Source of the DNA: Streptomyces sp. NBC_01214
GTDB taxonomy: Bacteria > Actinomycetota > Actinomycetes > Streptomycetales > Streptomycetaceae
Length of the DNA: 64,000 nt
NCBI RefSeq assembly: GCF_026340975.1
Contig: NZ_JAPEOS010000001.1
Coordinates: forward strand, 496,001 to 560,000
Direction: 5' to 3'
Shown: positions 50,977-58,220 of the stretch, one piece after another
Layout: each line of letters starts with the position of its first letter
Position numbering within the stretch: the stretch's first letter is position 1
Program-made: the position numbers and the translations under genes
The notes under the pieces: model-generated
What the model was told of the DNA's origin: nothing
Seen by the model: the letters and a program-made list of their open reading frames with translations, nothing else
Databases searched by the model: none

Positions 50977-52636
50977 CCTCGCGCTTTCATGAAGCGGGCT
51001 GTCCGACGGGTGGTCAGGTAAGCGAGAAGTGCCTCTGACCAGCAAGAATGAGGATTGTCGAGGTCCTTGTTCCTGCCACCGCCGGAGGCACTTCCCAGGT
51101 GAAGAAGCGTATCGGGTCCTACCCACGCGTCCGCATCGAGGGCGGTGGCCGTGGGGTGGTGTCACAGGCCGGGGCCGTGCTGCTGGTCGAGACGGTCCGC
51201 AAGGCCGGGCTGGACCAGGCGATATCGGCGGCGCTCGCGCCGTGGCGACGGCCGCGGGCGGTGCACGATCCGGGCAAGATCCTGCTGGACGTGGCCCTCG
51301 CGGTCGCGCTGGGCGGGGACTGCCTCGCGGATGTCGGGACGCTGCGGGCCGAGCCCGGCGTGTTCGGGCCGGTGGCCTCCGACCCGACGGTCTCCCGGCT
51401 CGTCGACGCCCTCGCCGCAGCCGGGCCGAAGGCCCTGTCCGCTATAAGGGCCGCTCGGGCCGAAGCGCGTGAGCGCGTCTGGAAGCTGGCCGGCGCTGCG
51501 GCGCCGGATGCCGCGGGGCAGGTGATCGTGGACCTGGACGGGGTGCTCGTGCTGGCCCACTCCGAGAAGCAGGACGCCACCGCGACCTGGAAGAAGACCT
51601 TCGGACACCACCCCCTGATGGGCTTCGTCGATCACGGAAGCGGCGGGAGCGGTGAGCCGGTCGCCAGCCTGCTCAGACCGGGCAACGCAGGCAGTAACAC
51701 CGCCGCCGACCACATCACCACGGCTGGGCTCGCCTTGGCGCAACTGCCGAAGAAGTACCGGCGCGGACGCCGGACGCTGATCCGTACCGACTCCGGCGGC
51801 GGCACCCACGAGTTCGTCGCCTGGCTCGCCCAGCGCGGACGGTGGCTGTCGTACTCGGTCGGCATGACCCTCACCGAACAGATCCACCAGGCCGTACTCA
51901 AGGTCCCCGCCCCGGCCTGGACGGCAGCGATCGAGCCCGGCGGCGAGATCCGGGACGGGGCCTGGGTCGCCGAGATCACCGGCGACTGCCTCAAGGGCTG
52001 GCCGAAGGGAATGCGGCTGATCGTCCGCAAGGAACGGCCCCATCCCGGCGCCCAGTTGCGCATCACCGACGCTGACGGACTGCGGCTGACCTGCTTCGCC
52101 ACCAACACCACCGACATGCCGATCGCGGCACTGGAGCTGCGGCACCGCCAGCGAGCGCGAGCCGAGGACCGCATTCGGGCCGCGCGGGCCACCGGCCTGC
52201 GCAACCTGCCCCTGCACGACACCGCACAGAACCAGATCTGGCTGGAGATCGTCCAGCTCGCCCTGGACCTGCTGGCCTGGATGCCGATGCTCGCTCTGAC
52301 CGGCGAAATCCGCAGGTGGGAGCCCCGCCGTCTCCGGTTCCGCCTTCTCTCCGCCGCCGCCCAGATCGTCACGACCGCCCGCCGCCGGCACCTGAGGTTC
52401 GCACGCCACTGGCCCTGGACCGACGTGATCACCGACGCGCTGGCGCGGCTCGAAGCTCTCCCAAACCCCGACTGACCAGCACGTTCCCGTCCCTGCGAGC
52501 AGCATCACCCCGACCGGAGCCGTGGAATCCGGCGCCCACCCGACGCGACAGCCGGGCCATCAGCGTGCCCGCCACCGACCCGAACAACCGAAACGGCCCG
52601 CCGAAGAAGCCGACGGACCGTCACGAAAGATCGAGG
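50977..52636 (+). mobile_element. IS1380-family insertion sequence, 1660 bp
   Basis: The termini are imperfect inverted repeats: CCTCGCGCTTTCATGA on the left and, reading inward from the right, CCTCGATCTTTCGTGA. A CTAG target duplication flanks it (50973-50976 and 52637-52640). It contains one transposase gene. It lies within element 1, between the integrase and the right att site. Confidence 0.82.
51099..52475 (+). CDS. IS1380-family DDE transposase
   Basis: 458 residues. Acidic motifs IVDLDGVLVLAHS and IRTDSGGGTHEFVAWL carry the first two catalytic Asp residues. A C-terminal part rich in Arg follows (LRHRQRARAEDRIRAARATG, LNDTAQN-type LPLHDTAQNQIW). The GTG at 51099 starts at the usual VKKRIGSYPRVR; an ATG at 51048 would add 17 residues. 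The gene looks intact, so the IS may be active. Confidence 0.88.
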   Translation: MKKRIGSYPRVRIEGGGRGVVSQAGAVLLVETVRKAGLDQAISAALAPWRRPRAVHDPGKILLDVALAVALGGDCLADVGTLRAEPGVFGPVASDPTVSRLVDALAAAGPKALSAIRAARAEARERVWKLAGAAAPDAAGQVIVDLDGVLVLAHSEKQDATATWKKTFGHHPLMGFVDHGSGGSGEPVASLLRPGNAGSNTAADHITTAGLALAQLPKKYRRGRRTLIRTDSGGGTHEFVAWLAQRGRWLSYSVGMTLTEQIHQAVLKVPAPAWTAAIEPGGEIRDGAWVAEITGDCLKGWPKGMRLIVRKERPHPGAQLRITDADGLRLTCFATNTTDMPIAALELRHRQRARAEDRIRAARATGLRNLPLHDTAQNQIWLEIVQLALDLLAWMPMLALTGEIRRWEPRRLRFRLLSAAAQIVTTARRRHLRFARHWPWTDVITDALARLEALPNPD

Positions 52637-52674
52637 CTAGACAAGTTCTGATCACCGAAGCGTCTTGTCTAGCG
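52637..52674. promoter_or_regulatory. Right arm-type repeats of element 1, split by the IS
   Basis: CTAGACAAG (52637-52645) and CTTGTCTAG (52664-52672) are inverted. Joining the sequence left of the IS (GCCG before CTAG at 50973) restores GCCGCTAGACAAG, the exact complement of CTTGTCTAGCGGC at 52664-52676. The IS thus cut one half of a 13-bp inverted repeat between int and att. Confidence 0.65.
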
Positions 52675-52707
52675 GCGTGCGGATCGAGAGTCGCAGCACC
52701 AAACATA

Positions 52708-52743
52708 AGACCCCTGATCCGCGAAGTCGCAGATCAGGGGTCT
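52708..52743 (-). terminator. Element-borne tRNA terminator before att copy B
   Basis: A 12-bp stem (52708-52719 with 52732-52743) lies just downstream of the tRNA 3' end on the minus strand. Element 1 thus brought its own terminator to replace the one at 37948. Confidence 0.75.
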
Positions 52744-52747
52744 GATG

Positions 52748-52802
52748 GCGGAGGATACGAGATTCGAACTCGTGAGGGGTTGCCCCCAACACGCTTTCCA
52801 AG
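52748..52802 (-). repeat. Attachment site (copy B): 3' end of tRNA-Ser(GGA)
   Basis: Identical over 55 bp to 38000-38054. It is followed by CTGTTGGCG instead of the tRNA 5' half, so it is a junction between element 1 and a second element, not the chromosome end. Confidence 0.9.
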
Positions 52803-52987
52803 TCTGTTGGCGCAGGTAAAGCCCCGATTCGGGGTTGTTCACCTGCGTTCGCGGGTGTTCGAAACCTTAGGGAAGGCCGAAGCGTGGACGCCTGTGAACG
52901 TCGGCGTACGGGGGTGAATGAGACGGAAACTGAGACGGTTGGAGGCGCTTCCTTCTGATGCTGTGGCCTCCACTTGGCCGGTAGGCA

Positions 52988-53452
52988 TCAGTAGCTGCGA
53001 TCCCACGAAAGTGCCCTTTTGTCGGCATCCTCACCGTAGATGCTCACGCACACCGCAGGCAGCTCCTCGCCCTTTGTGCGCGCCACCGTCTCCAACAATT
53101 CGACTAGTCGCTCAGCGGCATTCAGCTCAAACCACTCACTGGCGCCGGTGGCGACGGTCAGCCACTGTTCAGCCGTTGCCAAGCCGGGGACGAAGACCTC
53201 GAGGACGAATCCCGGAGACTCTTCCTGAGCTTCCTTCCGCACGCGAGCACTCAGGATGCTCTCGTGCGGCACCAATGAGTCGAACGGTGCGTGTGTCTCC
53301 AACCAGACGCGCGGCCCCTGCTTGGCGGCCCCGAGCGCGGCATAAACAACCGCTGCCAACCCTTCGCCGACCGCGTCCGTCAGGTGTGCTTCTCCAGTGT
53401 GATTCTCGGCGCGCGTGGCCAGCGAACTAGCCTTCTTCTGCCAATCGAACAC
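52988..53452 (-). CDS. Hypothetical acidic protein
   Basis: 154 residues; the GTG at 53452 has GGGAGGGG 7 nt upstream. It contains VWLETHAPFDSLVPHESILS and SEWFELNAAERLVELLETVA. No family is recognised. Between it and the att site lies only a nested hairpin (CGCAGGT at 52811, ACCTGCG at 52841). Confidence 0.6.
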   Translation of the reverse strand: MFDWQKKASSLATRAENHTGEAHLTDAVGEGLAAVVYAALGAAKQGPRVWLETHAPFDSLVPHESILSARVRKEAQEESPGFVLEVFVPGLATAEQWLTVATGASEWFELNAAERLVELLETVARTKGEELPAVCVSIYGEDADKRALSWDRSY

Positions 53453-53602
53453 GTGATGTCCCCTCCCTGGTATGCGCCCTTCGAACTGCTCTCCCCACCG
53501 TGAGGATCTCTATGCGCTTCCGGAGCGGTGAGTCCTCGACTGGCCCAGAATCCTCAGAGTCAGTCCACCAAGGCGGCACGCAGATTTAGCGCGTCCGAGC
53601 CA

Positions 53603-54424
53603 TCAGCTAGGAGCCGAGGGCAGCGAGCAGTAGGCCACCGCCGCGTCGTCTCCCGCCTTGTAGCGCGGCCACCGTTGGCCGTGGGGGTCGGTCGCTTCCA
53701 CCTCGCGAACCGTTCTGATGAGAGAAGCGGGACCGTGGTCCCGCAGCTGGGCTAGCACTGCGTCCCAGGTGGCCATCTCGTACTCGGTGACCAGACGCGA
53801 GATGCCATCCGACATGACGGCTGCTGACTGAATGCTGGCGGCCGGGGCCGTGCCTGTCAGCGCGTGGGCTGCTGCATCGGGTGTGGCCGCAGCCACCCAA
53901 TAGCCCTCATCCGTGTTCCGGATTTCCCGCTGCGCCGCCACCAGCCGCGCGACACTGGCGCGGTGCTCCAGAGTTCCCGTCTGGTACCGCTCCGTCTCGG
54001 CCCGCAGGTCCTGACACACGTCATCCACCCGGAGGTCAGTGAGGACCGTGATCCCGCCGGTGCCCTCCAGGACCACGGGCGAGTCCGCGAGCACAAGGTG
54101 ATCGAAGTGCCCCGGCCGCTCGCGGAGGATGGCCACGGTCGAGGATGGGGTGCCAGGGTTCCTGAGGTCGCACTCGGGGTGCAGCTGACCCACTCTCTCC
54201 AGAGCCTCGGCCAGCCCATCTGCGAGTGGCCGGTCGTATGTCGCCAGCGCTGCGATGAGATGGGCGCCGAGTTGGGCGACATACCAGGGCACGCCGTGCC
54301 GACAGCCCGTTTCCAGACCCGCAGTGCTGAGGCCATCCAGCACCAGGGCAAGGGATGAGGTGCCGCCTACCCAGTCTTCGTTGGGAGCGGATCCCCCAGG
54401 TTCGGTTGCAACGCTGACGTACAT
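53603..54424 (-). CDS. PP2C-like phosphatase domain protein
   Basis: 273 residues. NEDW and LALVLDGLS match the metal-binding start of the PP2C_2 fold, VAILRERPGHFDHLVLADSP the core, VMSDGISR and GDDAAVAYC the later acidic motifs. It probably removes phosphate from Ser/Thr or acts as a sensor. It starts 1 nt after the stop of the HTH gene, so they form one operon (54425 lies between them). Confidence 0.65.
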   Translation of the reverse strand: MYVSVATEPGGSAPNEDWVGGTSSLALVLDGLSTAGLETGCRHGVPWYVAQLGAHLIAALATYDRPLADGLAEALERVGQLHPECDLRNPGTPSSTVAILRERPGHFDHLVLADSPVVLEGTGGITVLTDLRVDDVCQDLRAETERYQTGTLEHRASVARLVAAQREIRNTDEGYWVAAATPDAAAHALTGTAPAASIQSAAVMSDGISRLVTEYEMATWDAVLAQLRDHGPASLIRTVREVEATDPHGQRWPRYKAGDDAAVAYCSLPSAPS

Positions 54425-54425
54425 G

Positions 54426-55268
54426 TCATGCCTCGTGTCGGTAGATCGGGCTGACGCGCTTGCTCTCCAAGACCTCAAGCGTCTTGGGGTCGTAGCGGCA
54501 CGAAATCAGCGTGGAGAACCGGCGGGTGCGGACATCGCGGTATAGCTCCGCCAGGTGGTTTTCGAGGTAGTGGACCACCCCGTTGGCTCCAATGGAGTGG
54601 ATGCCTGCGATGTAGATGAACGTTCCCTTGCCATCCAACCGCGGGAGCCGGGCAAGGTACCCGACGTCTCCCGCCTCGCCGCCCTCATCCATCGGCGAGC
54701 GATGAACATCCTGGGTCTTCAGATCTACCAGGTGCCAAGCCCGGTCTTTCTGGAAGCGGAGGTGGTCGTCACCCTCCAGAACCTGGGCGATGATTGGCGA
54801 CAGGCGCGGCCCGCAGACCACGACGTGATTGTCTCGGTTGAGGTTCACGATTCCCGTCGGCGGGATCACCTCGTATTGCGCGTCCAGCTTCAGCGTTCCG
54901 AGCAGCTTCCGCAGGTGCTCGAAGTTCCCGAAGTCCTCACGTGTGACGACCTCTCCCGCTTCTCCCGGCGCCTTGCCGGCTTCGTACTTGCCACCGAGCG
55001 AAATGGTCATGAGGTCGGTACCGAAGAAGGCGCGCTCCGGAGGCGGCCCCTGGGCGGCCAGCTGGCCTACCCGACCTCGACTGACGCCGAGCAGGACCGC
55101 GATCTCTGACTGAGACATGCCACCCGCGGCTGCCTCCTCGATCGCCTCGCGTCGAATGCGGGACAGCTCGGTGACTCGGCCCTGGTAGTCAGCCATCAAC
55201 GCGATCGCTGCCTTGGCTCGCTCTACAGGGACCTCGACTTGGGCCACCCGTTCAATCTCTTCGTGCAC
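54426..55268 (-). CDS. HTH regulator with C-terminal sensor-like domain
   Basis: 280 residues from the GTG at 55268 (GGAGG 6 nt upstream). The N-terminal HTH (GGMSQSEIAVLLGVSRGRVG) is at about 48-75. A large alpha-beta domain follows (NLNRDNHVVVCGPRLSPIIA, GYLARLPRLDGKGTFIYIAG, GVVHYLENHLAELYRDV), which resembles a ligand-sensing fold. It likely binds the 15-bp inverted repeats directly upstream. Confidence 0.7.
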   Translation of the reverse strand: MHEEIERVAQVEVPVERAKAAIALMADYQGRVTELSRIRREAIEEAAAGGMSQSEIAVLLGVSRGRVGQLAAQGPPPERAFFGTDLMTISLGGKYEAGKAPGEAGEVVTREDFGNFEHLRKLLGTLKLDAQYEVIPPTGIVNLNRDNHVVVCGPRLSPIIAQVLEGDDHLRFQKDRAWHLVDLKTQDVHRSPMDEGGEAGDVGYLARLPRLDGKGTFIYIAGIHSIGANGVVHYLENHLAELYRDVRTRRFSTLISCRYDPKTLEVLESKRVSPIYRHEA

Positions 55269-55280
55269 GTACAACCTCCG

Positions 55281-55380
55281 CGCTTAGGGGGTCTAGCAAC
55301 CATACCGCGAGGGGGGCTTGACGGCGACGGACGCGGGTGCCTACCTTGGCTATCAGGTCAGCGCATAGACCCCCTAAGCG
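55281..55380. promoter_or_regulatory. Inverted 15-bp operator pair between divergent operons
   Basis: CGCTTAGGGGGTCTA (55281-55295) and its exact complement (55366-55380) lie 70 bp apart between the HTH/PP2C operon and the transfer operon. Short matches (AGCAAC and GTTGCT) flank them. This is a likely binding site of the HTH regulator, perhaps with DNA looping. Confidence 0.6.
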
Positions 55381-55524
55381 ATAGTTGCTGAGGGGGCCTA
55401 TGCACGCTCTGACCTGCGTGAACGGAGCCGGATCGCTTCCTGCTTCGCCCCAATGAGTGCAGCCCCCGGCGTTCCCGCGCCGAGGGCTGCTGAGTCCCGT
55501 TCCTCTGTAGAAGGAGCAAGACCC

Positions 55525-55827
55525 GTGAAGTCCATCGCTGCACTTCAGAACCTCGTTACCCCGTGGTCTGACGGCTTGGAGCCGTCGGACGCGGAGCTGG
55601 ACGCGATCGAGCGGGAGATGCCGCTGATCCTGGCGGGCGTCGACCTCCTCGACGCAGAGATCGCTGTTCTGGACCGGGTGCCGTCGGAGCTGGACGAGCA
55701 GCGGATTCGCCGGGCCCGTCGGCGGATGCTCGCCGTCCGCCGGGACCTGACCAACCAGGCCGCCGCCTCGATGCGGGGTGGTGCCGCACTCGATGTCCGC
55801 CGTGTCCGTTCGGGGGATGGCCGGTGA
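55525..55827 (+). CDS. DUF6284 family protein
   Basis: 100 residues; GTG at 55525 with AAGGAG 8 nt upstream. DGLEPSDAELDAIEREMPLI and RRARRRMLAVRRDLTNQAAA mark the family, found at the start of transfer operons of Streptomyces ICEs. Helical, no membrane segment. Function unknown. Shares one base with the next ATG. Confidence 0.75.
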   Translation: MKSIAALQNLVTPWSDGLEPSDAELDAIEREMPLILAGVDLLDAEIAVLDRVPSELDEQRIRRARRRMLAVRRDLTNQAAASMRGGAALDVRRVRSGDGR

Positions 55828-56669
55828 TGGCGCGGCTGCCGCTGGAGCAGATCGCCGCGCTTGAGGGGATGCTGTCGAAGCTGACGCGGGTCCTGGTGGC
55901 TGTTGCCGTGGTGGCGCTGGTCTTCACCGCGTCGAACGTGACGATGTTCGCCATCGACCACCACGTCTCGCCGTGGATCGCCTGGCTCCTCGACCCCATG
56001 GTCGCGGTCGCGCTCGGCACGGTCCTGATCTTCGACGGCCGCCTCTCCGAGTACGGCCTTTACCCGTCCGGGTGGGCGTCCGTGCTCCGCTGGTTCGCCG
56101 GGCTCGGCACCTGGGTGATGAACTGCTGGACCTCCCTGTGGCCCGCCGGAACCGGTTTCGGGATCCCCCGCGAGGTGGATCCGGCCGGGCTCGTCCTCCA
56201 CTCCATTCCCCCGGTCCTCCTGATCGTCCTCGCCGAGGCAATCAGCCACTACCGGCACCAGATCCTTGCCAAAGTCACCGAACTGCGAGCCCTGGTGGAC
56301 ACGGTGGTGGACGAGGTGGACACCACCCCGGTCCCCACCCGCTCCACTGCGGCCCCGGTGGATGCCCTGACGGAGCCCGTTCCAGGGGCCTGGTCCCGGG
56401 TGTCGCTGGTCATCTGCGGTGACCAGCAGGTGTTCCACCCCGCCTTCCCCCTCACGTCCCCCCGGATCCCTCGGGCGGAGCTGGAGCCCGCACGGTTGTC
56501 GGCCGAAGAGGCCGCGAACGTGATCCGTGCGTGCTGGGTGCAGGGCAAGAACCTCCCCGAGGCGGCCCGACTTTCCACCCGTTCCACCTCCTACGTCCAC
56601 AAGCTCTACCAACGCCTCAACGACGACCGCCAAGCCAGCGACGCACTTACTGTCGGAGCCGGCGCATGA
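55827..56669 (+). CDS. DUF2637 membrane protein with C-terminal HTH-like part
   Basis: 280 residues. Four membrane helices in the first 150 residues (VLVAVAVVALVFTASNVTMF and following). The C-terminus (LSAEEAANVIRACWVQGKNL, ARLSTRSTSYVHKLYQRL) looks like an HTH. DUF2637 proteins belong to actinobacterial plasmids and ICEs, probably acting in mating-pair spread or regulation. Overlaps the next gene by ATGA. Confidence 0.78.
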   Translation: MARLPLEQIAALEGMLSKLTRVLVAVAVVALVFTASNVTMFAIDHHVSPWIAWLLDPMVAVALGTVLIFDGRLSEYGLYPSGWASVLRWFAGLGTWVMNCWTSLWPAGTGFGIPREVDPAGLVLHSIPPVLLIVLAEAISHYRHQILAKVTELRALVDTVVDEVDTTPVPTRSTAAPVDALTEPVPGAWSRVSLVICGDQQVFHPAFPLTSPRIPRAELEPARLSAEEAANVIRACWVQGKNLPEAARLSTRSTSYVHKLYQRLNDDRQASDALTVGAGA

Positions 56670-57022
56670 GCACCCTGCCCGTCTACCGGTGGCGCCTCGC
56701 CCCCGAGGGGTTGGCCACCCGCCGGCAGCTCCGCGCCGCCGGACTCCGCCCCGGCGGCCAGGACGTCGCCGCCCAGCTGGAGCGCCCCCGCCGCCGACGG
56801 GCTCCGCTGATCGCCTACCTCTACCGGATCGACCTCGCGAAGCCGGTCCGACCGATGACGCCGAACCGGTGGGCGGCCCTGGCCAAGGCGGATGCCGCCC
56901 GCCGCCGGTGCCCGGTCTGCCGCGATCACCTCCCGTACGTGATCCCGGCCTCGCTCGGCATGTGCGTGGCCTGCCACGACTTCCCTGAACAGCGCGCCGC
57001 CCGAACCCTCTCTGCTGCCTGA
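56666..57022 (+). CDS. RRQRL-type zinc-binding protein
   Basis: 118 residues. RRQLRAAGLRPGG is the signature; CPVC and CVAC form a zinc site near the C-terminus. It is found with DUF2637 genes in Streptomyces ICEs. ATG overlaps the previous stop. Role unknown. Confidence 0.75.
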   Translation: MSTLPVYRWRLAPEGLATRRQLRAAGLRPGGQDVAAQLERPRRRRAPLIAYLYRIDLAKPVRPMTPNRWAALAKADAARRRCPVCRDHLPYVIPASLGMCVACHDFPEQRAARTLSAA

Positions 57023-57034
57023 AGGAGTTCTGCT

Positions 57035-57559
57035 GTGTCTCGCCGTACCCGCACACACACCGCAATGGGCGCCGCGCCCAACGTTCACATCCCCCGCCAG
57101 CGCGGCCACCGCCACGGGCCGCAGATCATCGTGGTGGTCTCCGACGAGCCGACCCTGACCGCCCGGGTCACGGCCGCGACGGGCCGCTGGGTGTGGAAGC
57201 ACCGCCGGACCTGGGCCCCGACGGGCCTCGCGATTCTGTTGCTGCCTGTCACGGGCGTCGTTCACTTGATCACGCCGTGGGCCGCGCTCGTCGCGGCCCC
57301 GGCCGTCGCCGTTCCGTTGGCGGTCCTGGGGTGGAAGGCCAACAGGGCGGCGGCGGCCTGCACGCCCGCCGAGCGCGCCCGCCGCGCCTCCCTGGCAGTC
57401 CTCGCCCTGACTTCGCTGACCTGGTTCTCCTTGGCGCTCTGGTTCGGCCCCGCCGCGCCGGTGCTGATGGGCCTGTGGTCGCTGATCACCCTCCACGCCC
57501 AGATCACCTGGCTGTTCGCCCGACTGCGCACCAGCCACACCACGAAGGGGACCCGCTGA
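57035..57559 (+). CDS. Spd-like membrane protein
   Basis: 174 residues with four membrane helices (TGLAILLLPVTGVVHLIT, ALVAAPAVAVPLAVLG, ASLAVLALTSLTWFSLALWF, MGLWSLITLHAQI). Basic N-terminus. AAGGAG upstream. By position and type it belongs to the spread proteins that move the element between hyphal compartments after transfer. Confidence 0.7.
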   Translation: MSRRTRTHTAMGAAPNVHIPRQRGHRHGPQIIVVVSDEPTLTARVTAATGRWVWKHRRTWAPTGLAILLLPVTGVVHLITPWAALVAAPAVAVPLAVLGWKANRAAAACTPAERARRASLAVLALTSLTWFSLALWFGPAAPVLMGLWSLITLHAQITWLFARLRTSHTTKGTR

Positions 57560-58191
57560 TGTCCAACAACACCTGGGTGCCCAACAACGGCACCCCCGGC
57601 GGCCAGCAGCCCGGCCCGCAGCAGGGCGGATGGCAGCAGGGCGGCCCGCAGCAGGGTCCGTGGCAGCAGCCGGGCCCGGCCGGCGCACCCGGCGGGCAGG
57701 GTGGTGCGTCGCGGTCGCGGACGTCGAACCGCACGCGGGAGTACCACTTCCACATCAACGACAACGGCGGCGGCCACGCCGGTGCCGGTGGCCAGCAGGG
57801 CGGTTTCCAGCAGGGCGGCGGCCGGGGCCAGGGAGCCGGTGGGCGGATGCACTCGCCGTTGGGTGACCCGGAGTTCTTCTCCAACGTGGACATCCGCAAC
57901 TACTGCGAGGGCGGCCGTGGGCTGTTCTTGCAGATGTCATTCGAGCTGGCCAACGCCGCCGAGGTACTCAACGCCGTCTTGAAGGAGATCCCCGACCCCG
58001 ACGGTCGTCCCTTCGGCTCTCGGGCCCGGGCGCGCAGGGTGTCGCGGCGGATGAAGAAGGCCGCTGAAGACGCCCTCGGTACCGCGAAGAACCTCGCCGC
58101 CACCTACGCCGCGTTCCAGCGGGAGTTCGACCCCCAGCTCGCCCCGCACGCCCGCCCGCGCCAGGGCCGCCGCTTCGACTTCAACGGCTAA
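57559..58191 (+). CDS. TraA-like plasmid transfer protein
   Basis: 210 residues. A Gly/Gln/Pro-rich N-terminus with repeats is followed by a helical domain (FSNVDIRNYCEGGRGLFLQM, GRPFGSRARARRVSRRMKKA) that matches TraA-type transfer proteins of Streptomyces elements. The gene directly before the TraB-type translocase. Shares one base with the previous stop. Confidence 0.72.
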   Translation: MSNNTWVPNNGTPGGQQPGPQQGGWQQGGPQQGPWQQPGPAGAPGGQGGASRSRTSNRTREYHFHINDNGGGHAGAGGQQGGFQQGGGRGQGAGGRMHSPLGDPEFFSNVDIRNYCEGGRGLFLQMSFELANAAEVLNAVLKEIPDPDGRPFGSRARARRVSRRMKKAAEDALGTAKNLAATYAAFQREFDPQLAPHARPRQGRRFDFNG

Positions 58192-58220
58192 CCCACACCT
58201 GATCGCAGGGAGGTCAGAAC

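Larger units (their letters stand above)
38000..52802. mobile_element. Element 1: integrated phage-satellite-like island, about 14.8 kb
   Basis: It is bounded by 55-bp tRNA-Ser(GGA) direct repeats. CTTGTCTAG arm-type sites with a shared 15-bp context lie near both ends (38131-38145, 52660-52674). Inside are a primase-helicase with iterons (minus), a divergent run of small phage-like genes (plus), XRE/DUF6879 regulators and a tyrosine integrase. No terminase large subunit, portal, capsid or tail genes and no conjugation ATPase are present. An IS1380 element is inserted near the right end. Confidence 0.82.

Noticed and set aside
50997..52553. Alternative IS ends based on GGCTGTC...GACAGCC
   Set aside because: The match is weak and has no target duplication, while 50977/52636 give matching ends and a CTAG duplication.
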